Positions 49,164-56,855 of a stretch of 64,000 nt of DNA are shown here, piece by piece. The DNA comes from JANRLJ01 sp034437895 (GTDB lineage Bacteria > Chloroflexota > Anaerolineae > Aggregatilineales > Phototrophicaceae). The position numbers were made by a program, and so were the translations under genes. How positions within the stretch are numbered: the stretch's first letter is position 1; the number at the start of each line of letters is the position of its first letter. Where the stretch lies: positions 8,021 to 72,020 of the forward strand of contig DAOTTO010000358.1 of NCBI GenBank assembly GCA_034437895.1, read 5' to 3'. Under the pieces are notes generated by a model that was given only the letters and a program-made list of their open reading frames with translations, searched no databases and was not told where the DNA came from.

Positions 49164-49949
49164 TTACGATGATACTAAACGTTGGCGTAGTGCCTCAAAC
49201 ATGAATAATGCGCCGGAAACCGACACGTTCAGCGAATCGGATAAAACGCCTTCCATAGGGATGCGGACGCGGCTGCTGGATTGGGACAACCAATGAGCAT
49301 CTAGTCCGCGATCTTCCGTCCCCATAATGACGGCAGATTTTTGGGTGAAGTCCACTTCAAAAATGGACTTTTCGCCTTCTACGGCTGCCGCTACGATTTT
49401 ATAAGTCTTTGAGTGCAGAAAGTCAATCGCGGTGGCGCTGCTAATGCTGTAGATATTGTTCAGGAATACTGCCCCGGTGCTGCTGCGGATGATGTTTGGA
49501 TTATACAAATCGAGCGCAATGTCAATGAGTAAAACCGCTTTAAACCCGGCGGCATCCGCAGACCGAAGTAGTGCGCCGATGTTGCCGGGTTTTTGTAAAT
49601 TGACTAAGCCCAAGATATATGATGCACTGATTTCGTGAAGGTAAGAGACATCTTTGTGCTGCGTCTGCTTAATAACGGCGATAACGGGCGATGGGTTCTC
49701 CCTGTAGCTGAGTTTTTCCATGATTTCGCGGGAGACTTCATAAACAGGTGCCGCTGGGAGCGTAACATCATTGTGATCTAAAGCAGGGCAGTAAAAAAGA
49801 TAGTCAATCGCGTAACCACAGGTTACGGCGCGTTCTAAGTCGCGCTCGTAATCAATCACAAAGCGTTTTTCGCTCTCTCGACCTTTTTTATCGCGCAGTT
49901 TGTTGATCTGTTTTACGCGGGGATTTTGTAAGCTAAGAATGCGTTTCAT
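49164..49949 (-). CDS. TrmH/SpoU-family RNA 2'-O-methyltransferase
   Basis: 261 residues. N-terminal substrate-binding part (about 1-100), then the SPOUT knot (about 105-261) with motif 1 NLQKPGNIGALLRSADAAG, motif 2 VIMGTEDRGL and motif 3 LNVSVSGALFMFEALRQR. SPOUT enzymes methylate ribose in tRNA or 23S rRNA using SAM; the target is not predictable. The N-terminal FVIDYERDLERA replaces the usual FLVEG pattern, a mild divergence. It stands alone between the VKOR gene and a repeat-rich spacer. Confidence 0.92.
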   Translation of the reverse strand: MKRILSLQNPRVKQINKLRDKKGRESEKRFVIDYERDLERAVTCGYAIDYLFYCPALDHNDVTLPAAPVYEVSREIMEKLSYRENPSPVIAVIKQTQHKDVSYLHEISASYILGLVNLQKPGNIGALLRSADAAGFKAVLLIDIALDLYNPNIIRSSTGAVFLNNIYSISSATAIDFLHSKTYKIVAAAVEGEKSIFEVDFTQKSAVIMGTEDRGLDAHWLSQSSSRVRIPMEGVLSDSLNVSVSGALFMFEALRQRLVSS

Positions 49950-49998
49950 ACGTTTTTATTTTTAAGTCACAGATAAGTTTATTAAAGAAAACATGAAC

Positions 49999-50023
49999 CA
50001 CAGAGGAGACAAAGGTCACAGAG
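49999..50023. repeat. Short 9-base periodic repeat, second copy
   Basis: CACAGAG, GACAAAG and CACAGAG at 49999, 50008 and 50017, with the same 9-base period as the repeat at 12483-12507. Confidence 0.65.
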
Positions 50024-50102
50024 ACTCGAATTCAAATTCTTGGTATCTTGGCGGCTCAAAGACTTTAATTTACTGATATTACGTCCCTAAGCGCGATATT
50101 CC

Positions 50103-50131
50103 GTAGGGGAGAGCTTCAAACTCTCTCCTAC
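50103..50131. repeat. Dispersed palindrome
   Basis: GTAGGGGAGAG and CTCTCTCCTAC (one mismatch) flank a CTTCAAA loop. This form is common among short palindromic intergenic elements in environmental genomes. It lies in the 213-base spacer 49950-50162, together with the CACAGAG repeat. Confidence 0.6.
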
Positions 50132-50162
50132 AAAAGAGCAAAATCTGCGTAAGGTGAGGCAT

Positions 50163-51059
50163 TTAATTCTCATCAAAGAGGCTGCGGACAAAGTTATCCG
50201 GGTCAAAGCCGATCATATTGGCGATGCCTTCTCCCAAACCGACATACTGCACAGGTAAACCTAATTCTTGAAACACAGAAAAGATCATACCGCCTTTGGG
50301 TGTGCCATCCAATTTGGTGACGATAACGCCAGTGATGTTAATGATTTCCTTGAATTTCTTGGCTTGCTGGAGCGCATTCTGTCCGTTGGTGCCGTCGAGT
50401 ACAAGCAGGACTTCATGCGGTGCGCCGGGAACGACTTTATCCGAAACTGAGCGAATTTTGACGAGTTCCTCCATCAAATTGTGATTGGTATGGAGCCGTC
50501 CAGCGGTATCGACGATTAAGATATTATAGCCGCGTGCTTTGGCGGCGGCGGTTGCGTCAAAAACAACAGCAGCGGGATCGGAGCCGGGTTTGTTGGCGAT
50601 GACGGGTACGTCGGCACGTTTTCCCCATTGTTGCAGTTGTTCGATGGCGGCGGCGCGAAAGGTGTCGCCAGCAGCAAGCATCACTCTGCGGGCAGGCGGG
50701 TTGTTCAGACGGGCGGCGAGCTTGCCGATTGAAGTCGTTTTGCCAGAACCGTTGACCCCTACTACAAGCACAATCGAAAGTTCACGTCCGCTGACATCCA
50801 AGGGGCGGGGAACTTCTAGCAAAGAACGCAGCGATTCACGCAGTGCTTTTTGTAATTGATCGTTGCGCCGCAGCCCGCGTGATTTGAGGTCTTTCATGAC
50901 GATTTCGGTGGTTGGGATGCCGACATCGGCTTGAATCAAAGTGGCTTCAATATCGTCCCAAGTCTCATCGTCAATTTCCGCCGCACCGCTTAACATGCCT
51001 GCCAGCCGCCCGAAGAACGACGTGCGGGTTTTAGTCATGCCTTTTCCAAATAGGCTCAT
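50163..51059 (-). CDS. ftsY: Signal recognition particle receptor FtsY
   Basis: 298 residues, an NG-domain-only form without the acidic N-terminal A domain seen in E. coli. N domain at about 1-90. GTPase motifs: [15 protein letters not shown] (near 99-113), DTFRAAA, DTAGR and [10 protein letters not shown]. FtsY docks the SRP-ribosome complex to the membrane. The DATTGQN region of most homologues reads DGTNGQN. Membrane binding is probably through the N-terminal amphipathic segment ([19 protein letters not shown]). Divergent from moaC. Confidence 0.96.
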   Translation of the reverse strand: MSLFGKGMTKTRTSFFGRLAGMLSGAAEIDDETWDDIEATLIQADVGIPTTEIVMKDLKSRGLRRNDQLQKALRESLRSLLEVPRPLDVSGRELSIVLVVGVNGSGKTTSIGKLAARLNNPPARRVMLAAGDTFRAAAIEQLQQWGKRADVPVIANKPGSDPAAVVFDATAAAKARGYNILIVDTAGRLHTNHNLMEELVKIRSVSDKVVPGAPHEVLLVLDGTNGQNALQQAKKFKEIINITGVIVTKLDGTPKGGMIFSVFQELGLPVQYVGLGEGIANMIGFDPDNFVRSLFDEN

Positions 51060-51174
51060 TTTGTTGTCAGCCTTTAGTTGATTATTTTAGCAGGGATCTT
51101 CTGCTCTTAAATACAGGAAACAAACTGAGAATACGATTTTCGAGTATACCTGTGATACAAGGGCAGTTCAAGAC

Positions 51175-51183
51175 TGGTATAAT
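51175..51183 (+). promoter_or_regulatory. Extended -10 promoter for moaC
   Basis: TGgTATAAT, 38 bases before the ATG; a second overlapping TGcTATAAA is at 51186-51194. Confidence 0.5.
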
Positions 51184-51220
51184 TGTGCTATAAAAGTCTA
51201 ACGCTCGAAAGCATAAGTCG

Positions 51221-51703
51221 ATGGATAACGAACTGACGCATCTTGACGAAACAGGCCGCGCCGATATGGTGGATGTCGGCGCGAAGCCAGAAAGTGAACG
51301 CATGGCGGTTGCTGCTGGGACAGTTAGAATGCAGCCGAAAACGCTGCGCTTAATCAGTGAAGGTGTGCTGAAAAAAGGCGATGTGCTGACGGTAGCACGT
51401 ATTGCCGGAATTATGGCGGCGAAACGCACCTCAGAACTTATTCCGTTGTGTCATCCCATTCCTCTGACGAAAATAGGCGTTGATATCGAGATTGATGAGC
51501 AGGGGAGCGCGATACATATTACGGCAACGGCACGTACTGTTGGTAAAACGGGTGTCGAAATGGAAGCGCTGACGGCGGTGAGTGTGGCGGCGCTCACGAT
51601 CTATGATATGGCGAAAGCGATTGATCGCGGAATGCGAATTGGCGATATTCGCCTGTTAGAAAAGCGCGGGGGTGTGCATGGTGATTATGCGGCTGACGAA
51701 TAA
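51221..51703 (+). CDS. moaC: Cyclic pyranopterin monophosphate synthase
   Basis: 160 residues. MoaC makes cyclic pyranopterin monophosphate in molybdenum cofactor synthesis, with MoaA. Motifs: [10 protein letters not shown], the [20 protein letters not shown] stretch and LLEKRGG near the end, containing the catalytic Asp and Lys residues. MoaA is not in the window. It is followed after 67 bases by the MoaD-MoaE fusion. The ribosome site is weak (GAAAG). Confidence 0.95.
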   Translation: MDNELTHLDETGRADMVDVGAKPESERMAVAAGTVRMQPKTLRLISEGVLKKGDVLTVARIAGIMAAKRTSELIPLCHPIPLTKIGVDIEIDEQGSAIHITATARTVGKTGVEMEALTAVSVAALTIYDMAKAIDRGMRIGDIRLLEKRGGVHGDYAADE

Positions 51704-51770
51704 GACACGCATCTGTCGCAGCCGGAAATGAAGTAGCCAAAATGTATTTGGGTGGGATTAAAGGTGAGTT

Positions 51771-52499
51771 ATGCAGGTGAATGTGCTGTTATTCGCAACG
51801 TTAAAAGATATTGCCGGAAGCAATAAAGTCTCGCTGCTGCTGCCGGAGGAAAATGCGACAGTAGACGACATCAGGCGTGGCTTGATCGATCTTCATCCAG
51901 CGATTGAACGAAATGTTCAAGCGGCGATTGCGTCCGTGAATCGGGAATTTGCGCGGGGTGATAGTGTGGTTTTAGATGGAGATGAAGTAGCTTTCTTCCC
52001 GCCTGTTAGCGGCGGTAGTTCTGAATCACCAGAAAAACCTGAAATTTACCGTCTCCCAAATACGCCGATAGACCATGATGAAATCATTGCCACGATTACA
52101 ACACCCGCCACAGGAGCAGTCTGCTTGTTTAGTGGTATGGTACGGGGGGAAACACAAAGAGAAGGTCATTTGCCGCAGACGATGCGCCTTGAGTATGAGG
52201 CTTATGAGCCAATGGCAATTGTGAAGATGCAGCAAGTGGCGGCAGAAATCCGTGAACGTTGGCCTTTGGTTTTGGGTATTGCTATCGCACAACGTATCGG
52301 CCTGCTGAAAGTGGGGCAAAATACAGTTTTGATCGCCTGTTCCGCCGCACACCGCGACGACGGGTGTTTTGAGGCAGCACGATATGGTATTGATCGCTTG
52401 AAAGAGATCGTGCCGGTCTGGAAAAAAGAAATCGGATTAGACGGAGAACGGTGGATTGAGGGGGGGTATCTGCCCTCAGTTGAGGATAACCACACCTAA
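51771..52499 (+). CDS. MoaD-MoaE fusion, molybdopterin synthase in one chain
   Basis: 242 residues. Residues 1-82 are MoaD, the ubiquitin-like sulfur carrier, ending VSGG; residues about 95-235 are MoaE, the large subunit (RGETQREGH, LEYEAYEPMA, ACSAAHRDDGCFEA and the active-site Lys in VWKKE). In separate MoaD the C-terminal Gly must be free for thiocarboxylation, so this fused form needs cleavage after GG or an intramolecular solution; related fusions (MoaX in Mycobacterium) are processed. The ATG has AAGGTGAG upstream. Adjacent to moaC. Confidence 0.94.
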   Translation: MQVNVLLFATLKDIAGSNKVSLLLPEENATVDDIRRGLIDLHPAIERNVQAAIASVNREFARGDSVVLDGDEVAFFPPVSGGSSESPEKPEIYRLPNTPIDHDEIIATITTPATGAVCLFSGMVRGETQREGHLPQTMRLEYEAYEPMAIVKMQQVAAEIRERWPLVLGIAIAQRIGLLKVGQNTVLIACSAAHRDDGCFEAARYGIDRLKEIVPVWKKEIGLDGERWIEGGYLPSVEDNHT

Positions 52500-52577
52500 T
52501 TTTTCGGGTTACACTCTCACACAACTTGCACTATATTTTTTAAAAATTTATTTCCGGCATCATAAGGAGACAAACGC

Positions 52578-53819
52578 ATGTCAAGACGTGTTGTCGTGAC
52601 GGGTCTAGGGATGGTTACACCATTAGGCCACACCGTCGAAGCGACCTGGGATGCGATCAAAAATGGGCGGAGCGGTGTAAGCCGTGTGACTCGTTTTGAT
52701 GCAAGCACTTATAACGTCCAAATCGCGGCGGAAATCAAAGATTGGGATTCATCGCCGTATCTGTCTGCAAAAGATTTACGCCGTCATGACCGTTATCAAT
52801 GGTATGCTTACGCGTCAGCTTGCCAAGCTGTAGCTCATGCAGGCTTGCAACTCACTGATGAGCAGCGTCCACGCACTAGCGTTATTGTGGGGTCGGCGGT
52901 GGGGGGTGTAGAGAGCTATCATGACCAGACACTTTTAGTCGATCATAGTGGTGATTTGCGTAAAGTATCGCCTTTTGGCATTCCGATGCTGGTCGTCAAT
53001 GGTGCCAGCAATATGGTGAGCATCATGCTTGGCGCGACGGGGCCTTCATATACACCTGTTTCGGCCTGTGCGACGGGCGCTGATTGTATTGGTCATGCGT
53101 TTGATCTGATTCGGATGGGCAAAATTGACCGAGCCATTACAGGCTGCGGAGAAGCACCGATTATCCCAATGGGACTTGGGGCATTTGATCGAATTCAAGC
53201 AACATCGCGGCGGAATGATGATCCTGCCGGAGCGATGCGACCTTTCGCAAAAGATCGGGATGGCTTGGTTTTCAGCGAGGGGGCAGGCGTTTTGGTTTTG
53301 GAAGAATTGGAAGGTGCGAAGGCACGGGGCGCGACTATCCTAGCGGAATTGGTGGGATATGGGTCTACATCTGATGCCTTTCATGTGACTGCACCAGAAC
53401 CGGAAGGGATGGGCGCGAGCGAGGCCATTCGCCAAGCGATGCACAATGCTGAGGTGAATTTAACTGATATTCATTACATCAACGCGCATGGGACGGCGAC
53501 CCAATTGAATGATCCGATGGAGACGAAAGCCGTTAAGCGTGTTTTTGGCGATCATGCCTATAAAATTCCGATGAGTTCTACGAAAAGTATGACTGGACAC
53601 GGAATGGGCATGACTGCGGCGATTGAAGCCATTTTTTGTGTGTTGGCGCTGCGCGATCAAGTTGCACCGCCGACCATTAATTTGTACGAATCTGATCCAG
53701 AATGTGATCTGGATTATGTCCCCCATACCGCCCGCGAAGTGAACATGACGGTTGCGATGAGCAATTCTTTTGGCTTCGGCGGGCATAACGTCTCTTTGAT
53801 CTTTAAGAAATATGAGTAA
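52578..53819 (+). CDS. fabF: 3-oxoacyl-ACP synthase II
   Basis: 413 residues. FabF condenses malonyl-ACP with the growing acyl chain. Cys-His-His triad: Cys in SACATGADCIG (near 162), His in NAHGTAT (near 302) and His in TKSMTGHGMG (near 337). The stretch after the third residue reads MGMTAAIEA, where LGAAGGIEA is usual. An AAGGAG site precedes the ATG. rnc follows 2 bases after the stop, a frequent arrangement; acpP is not seen here. The promoter may be TATATT at 52532. Confidence 0.95.
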   Translation: MSRRVVVTGLGMVTPLGHTVEATWDAIKNGRSGVSRVTRFDASTYNVQIAAEIKDWDSSPYLSAKDLRRHDRYQWYAYASACQAVAHAGLQLTDEQRPRTSVIVGSAVGGVESYHDQTLLVDHSGDLRKVSPFGIPMLVVNGASNMVSIMLGATGPSYTPVSACATGADCIGHAFDLIRMGKIDRAITGCGEAPIIPMGLGAFDRIQATSRRNDDPAGAMRPFAKDRDGLVFSEGAGVLVLEELEGAKARGATILAELVGYGSTSDAFHVTAPEPEGMGASEAIRQAMHNAEVNLTDIHYINAHGTATQLNDPMETKAVKRVFGDHAYKIPMSSTKSMTGHGMGMTAAIEAIFCVLALRDQVAPPTINLYESDPECDLDYVPHTAREVNMTVAMSNSFGFGGHNVSLIFKKYE

Positions 53820-53821
53820 AA

Positions 53822-54523
53822 ATGGAACTGAACGAATTTGCGGAAATCCTCGGTGTGGAATTTAAGCAACCCGACCTATTGCGGCAGGCTTTGACGCACC
53901 GATCTTACATCAATGAGCAAACTGGTGAAGAAATTGGTGATAATGAACGCCTAGAATTTTTGGGTGATGCGATTCTTGATTTTATCACGGCGGATATGCT
54001 CTATGTGCGTTTCCCAGATATGCCGGAAGGGGGAATGACTCGTCTTCGCTCGGCTTTAGTACGGACGGAAGCGCTGGCGCAGATGGCAATCGACTGTCGA
54101 TTGGGCGAGGTGCTTCTTATCGGTAAAGGTGAGGAAAACAGCGGCGGACGAGAACGTACTAATAATCTCTGTCGGGCATTTGAGGCAGTGATAGGAGCGA
54201 TCTATCTCGATCAAGGGTTGGATATTGTCAAAGGATTTATCATCCCACGTTTGAATCAAATGCAGCAGTATGTTATGGAAGCGGCGATCCGCAAGGATGC
54301 CCGCAGCCAGCTGCAAGAATGGAGCCAAGCAGCCCACAACCTGACTCCAGTTTACCGTACCGTGTCCTCTTCGGGACCCGACCACGATAAGGCCTTTGAG
54401 GTCGAGGTTTTGATTGGGACGAGAGTGATCTCTACTGGCAGCGGACGCAGCAAGCAATCCGCCGCGCAATCGGCGGCAATCACTGCCTTGGAATTAGTCG
54501 AAAGCGGTCAGATAGAGATTTAG
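53822..54523 (+). CDS. rnc: Ribonuclease III
   Basis: 233 residues. Endonuclease domain at 1-150 with signature NERLEFLGDAIL and the catalytic Glu in FEAVIGAIYLDQG. A double-stranded RNA-binding domain occupies about 158-230 (RSQLQEWSQ..., SKQSAAQSAAITALE). It processes rRNA precursors and other double-stranded RNA. The gene starts 2 bases after fabF and is translationally coupled to it. Confidence 0.97.
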   Translation: MELNEFAEILGVEFKQPDLLRQALTHRSYINEQTGEEIGDNERLEFLGDAILDFITADMLYVRFPDMPEGGMTRLRSALVRTEALAQMAIDCRLGEVLLIGKGEENSGGRERTNNLCRAFEAVIGAIYLDQGLDIVKGFIIPRLNQMQQYVMEAAIRKDARSQLQEWSQAAHNLTPVYRTVSSSGPDHDKAFEVEVLIGTRVISTGSGRSKQSAAQSAAITALELVESGQIEI

Positions 54524-54532
54524 GACTTGCGT

Positions 54533-54557
54533 GGGGCGAAGTAGTTGTGTTCGCCCC
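54533..54557. terminator. Hairpin between convergent rnc and EEP-domain genes
   Basis: Perfect 8-bp stem GGGGCGAA/TTCGCCCC, 9-base loop, weak AAATTT tail. Position suits bidirectional termination. Confidence 0.6.
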
Positions 54558-54573
54558 AAATTTCCCTATATGC

Positions 54574-56712
54574 TTAACGCAGCCTGACTCCGATGACGGC
54601 AAGACGATGATCGGAGGCGGCATTGTTCTTGATAACGTTTGCACCTTCCAGCGGCAGGTTATTGGTCGTCCAGAGATAATCCAGCCGCGCTTGCTGTCCT
54701 GTGCGGACAAAGGTTGCCGAATCATCAAGTGATGCGCCTGCAAAGGGGTCATTTAATCCGGATTGTCGCATCCGCTGGATTAAATCTGAGTCGGGAACAT
54801 TATTGAACGTTCCTCCAATAAGTGTGCGGCTGCGCCCTAATGAATCGCCTGTAAACTGATTACTGATGATATTGAAAATTTCATTAAGCTGCTGCTGCTG
54901 CTCTTGCTCTTGTTCGATTGGTGTACGTGCGGCATCTGTTGCCAGCAAAACCCCCAGCCAAGTATTGTAGAGCGTAATCACGCCGCCATCAGGACGGATT
55001 TGGACGCGCTGCAAGCCAGTTTGAATACCGATACTCGTCAGTGGATAGCCATCGTCAAAGACAATCTCGATGCGTGAGAGGACAGCTAATCCCTGTAAGC
55101 TGCCATTGGTAGGATAGAAACGCGCATCCATGCCTAGCCGCCGCGCCAACCATAAAACCTGATCGACCCCAAAACTGGTTAACCGTCCCGTTTCCACTTC
55201 TTGCAAAAGTACCACGTCCGCGCCACTTTCCAGAACTGCACGGGCGACAGCTTCAAGATCGTAATACCAAAATTCGTTATAGCCTGCGTGGACATTATAG
55301 GTAGCAACACGCACTAATTCAGGATTAGTCAGCCCTTCAACACGCGGAGGCCGTGCGGCGAGTGCGCCACCAATCGCTGCTGCCGCGATGAGGACAATCG
55401 CGGCAAAGGATTGAGCCATGCCGCCGCCGGGCCATGGAATGCGCCGACGGGTTTGCACCATGGGCAGGGCAGCGAGGAAGACACCGAGTAGAAGCACAAT
55501 CAGCCCTAACCCGCGAAAACCACGCAGCAGCGGTGGGATAATATCATTCAAAAAGTTAAGCTGCGGTGCGAGATTGCGTACAAAAGCGTACTCAAAAGTG
55601 AACGAATCCGCAATGACGAGCAAAGTGAAGACAATCACCCCTAGAATGACCCAAATCGCGCTAAAATTGCGTTCTTTTTGGGCTTGTGGACGTGGCAGCC
55701 ACCACCACATCATACTGACGAAAAATTGCGCCGTGACCAAAATGATAACCGCAATCGTGCCGCCGATTCTTGTACCAATGACGATAAGCAGCGCGACTAA
55801 GAGCATCCACGACCAGCCGCGCACACTACTGTCGAACAGGCTGATGAATTCTCGCGCTTTGACCCGTATCCAAGGGATGAGGGGGAGTAATGTCGCCGTG
55901 ATTGTCAACGGTACAAGGATGGGATATAGGATATAACTGCCCGACCCGCGTGCGATCATCGCATTCGGCAGGGCGAGAAGAGCCATCTCCAAATAGAGCA
56001 ACCCGCCCATGCCAATGCCACTCCAAATCGTCATAAGTCCTATCGTTACAGCGGCACGATCCTTACGTCGTCCTTGTTGGCGCTGTTGGAGCAATAGGGT
56101 GCTAAATGCGATTGTGACCACGACAATGGAAAGAATAAGTTGCAGCGATTGATAGGTTAGAACGGCATTGGCTGACCTGAGAACGATTGTTGCGCCTGAC
56201 CAAGATGGATCGAGGGTGTTCCCGGCAGCGCGGAAAATCTGGTCGATAGCGATTGCAAGCGTAAAAAAAAGAGGTAGCGTTTGTGGGCGGTGGCGAGTGA
56301 GCAGGGTGATGTAAAATAAGCCGCCGCCAACTGCCATTGCCGCTCCTATCGTGCTGGAAAATGTCACCGAATCCGCTACCATAAAATAACGTCCAACGGC
56401 AGTGAGCGCTGCGCCCACTAATAAGAGCCAGCGTACCCGACCTATGAACAAAGTGAGCAATGGTAGGGAAATCATATAGATCAAGAAGGTGATCTCGCTG
56501 CTGGCTGTATTTGGATCGACCAAACCCGGCAACGCCCGATTAATCAAGGCTGGGTCAAGCGCGGGAAATTGGGAAGCGCTGGCGATGCGGCTGTAGAGCA
56601 TCCCGACGAGAAAGCGCAGTGCCTGGATGAAAAACACACCAATCAGCGCCCCTTCAATCACAAAAAGGGGTTGTGGGCGCAGGGGAAAAACAGAACGCAG
56701 GCAACTAAGCAT
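54574..56712 (-). CDS. Polytopic membrane protein with C-terminal endonuclease/exonuclease/phosphatase-like domain
   Basis: 712 residues. The first ~455 residues hold about twelve hydrophobic segments. Residues about 465-712 are an EEP-fold domain, outside or at the membrane face: ATYNVHAGY, LLQEVE and ASDHRLAVIG fit conserved motifs. Two catalytic positions are changed: the usual GDFN reads GGTFNN (Asp to Thr) and the usual NTH reads NTWLG (His to Trp). The enzyme is therefore possibly inactive and a binding protein. The layout recalls eukaryotic CWH43-like proteins, with many helices before an EEP domain; this likeness is only by domain order. Confidence 0.82.
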   Translation of the reverse strand: MLSCLRSVFPLRPQPLFVIEGALIGVFFIQALRFLVGMLYSRIASASQFPALDPALINRALPGLVDPNTASSEITFLIYMISLPLLTLFIGRVRWLLLVGAALTAVGRYFMVADSVTFSSTIGAAMAVGGGLFYITLLTRHRPQTLPLFFTLAIAIDQIFRAAGNTLDPSWSGATIVLRSANAVLTYQSLQLILSIVVVTIAFSTLLLQQRQQGRRKDRAAVTIGLMTIWSGIGMGGLLYLEMALLALPNAMIARGSGSYILYPILVPLTITATLLPLIPWIRVKAREFISLFDSSVRGWSWMLLVALLIVIGTRIGGTIAVIILVTAQFFVSMMWWWLPRPQAQKERNFSAIWVILGVIVFTLLVIADSFTFEYAFVRNLAPQLNFLNDIIPPLLRGFRGLGLIVLLLGVFLAALPMVQTRRRIPWPGGGMAQSFAAIVLIAAAAIGGALAARPPRVEGLTNPELVRVATYNVHAGYNEFWYYDLEAVARAVLESGADVVLLQEVETGRLTSFGVDQVLWLARRLGMDARFYPTNGSLQGLAVLSRIEIVFDDGYPLTSIGIQTGLQRVQIRPDGGVITLYNTWLGVLLATDAARTPIEQEQEQQQQLNEIFNIISNQFTGDSLGRSRTLIGGTFNNVPDSDLIQRMRQSGLNDPFAGASLDDSATFVRTGQQARLDYLWTTNNLPLEGANVIKNNAASDHRLAVIGVRLR

Positions 56713-56790
56713 CAGGGTACTCCTGGGGTGTGGGTAACAATCCGCAAGAAAAATTTAGGAACAAGATTTTAAGCGCTAGTTAAGGTTTCC

Positions 56791-56818
56791 TGTACAAAGT
56801 CTACATGTGCTGTATAAT
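56791..56818 (+). promoter_or_regulatory. Promoter of the amidohydrolase-CYTH gene
   Basis: TGTACA (56791-56796), 16-base spacer, TATAAT (56813-56818), 38 bases before the ATG. Confidence 0.5.
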
Positions 56819-56855
56819 TTCGCCAATTTCCTTACGGAAGAAATGGAGGCTGGTG

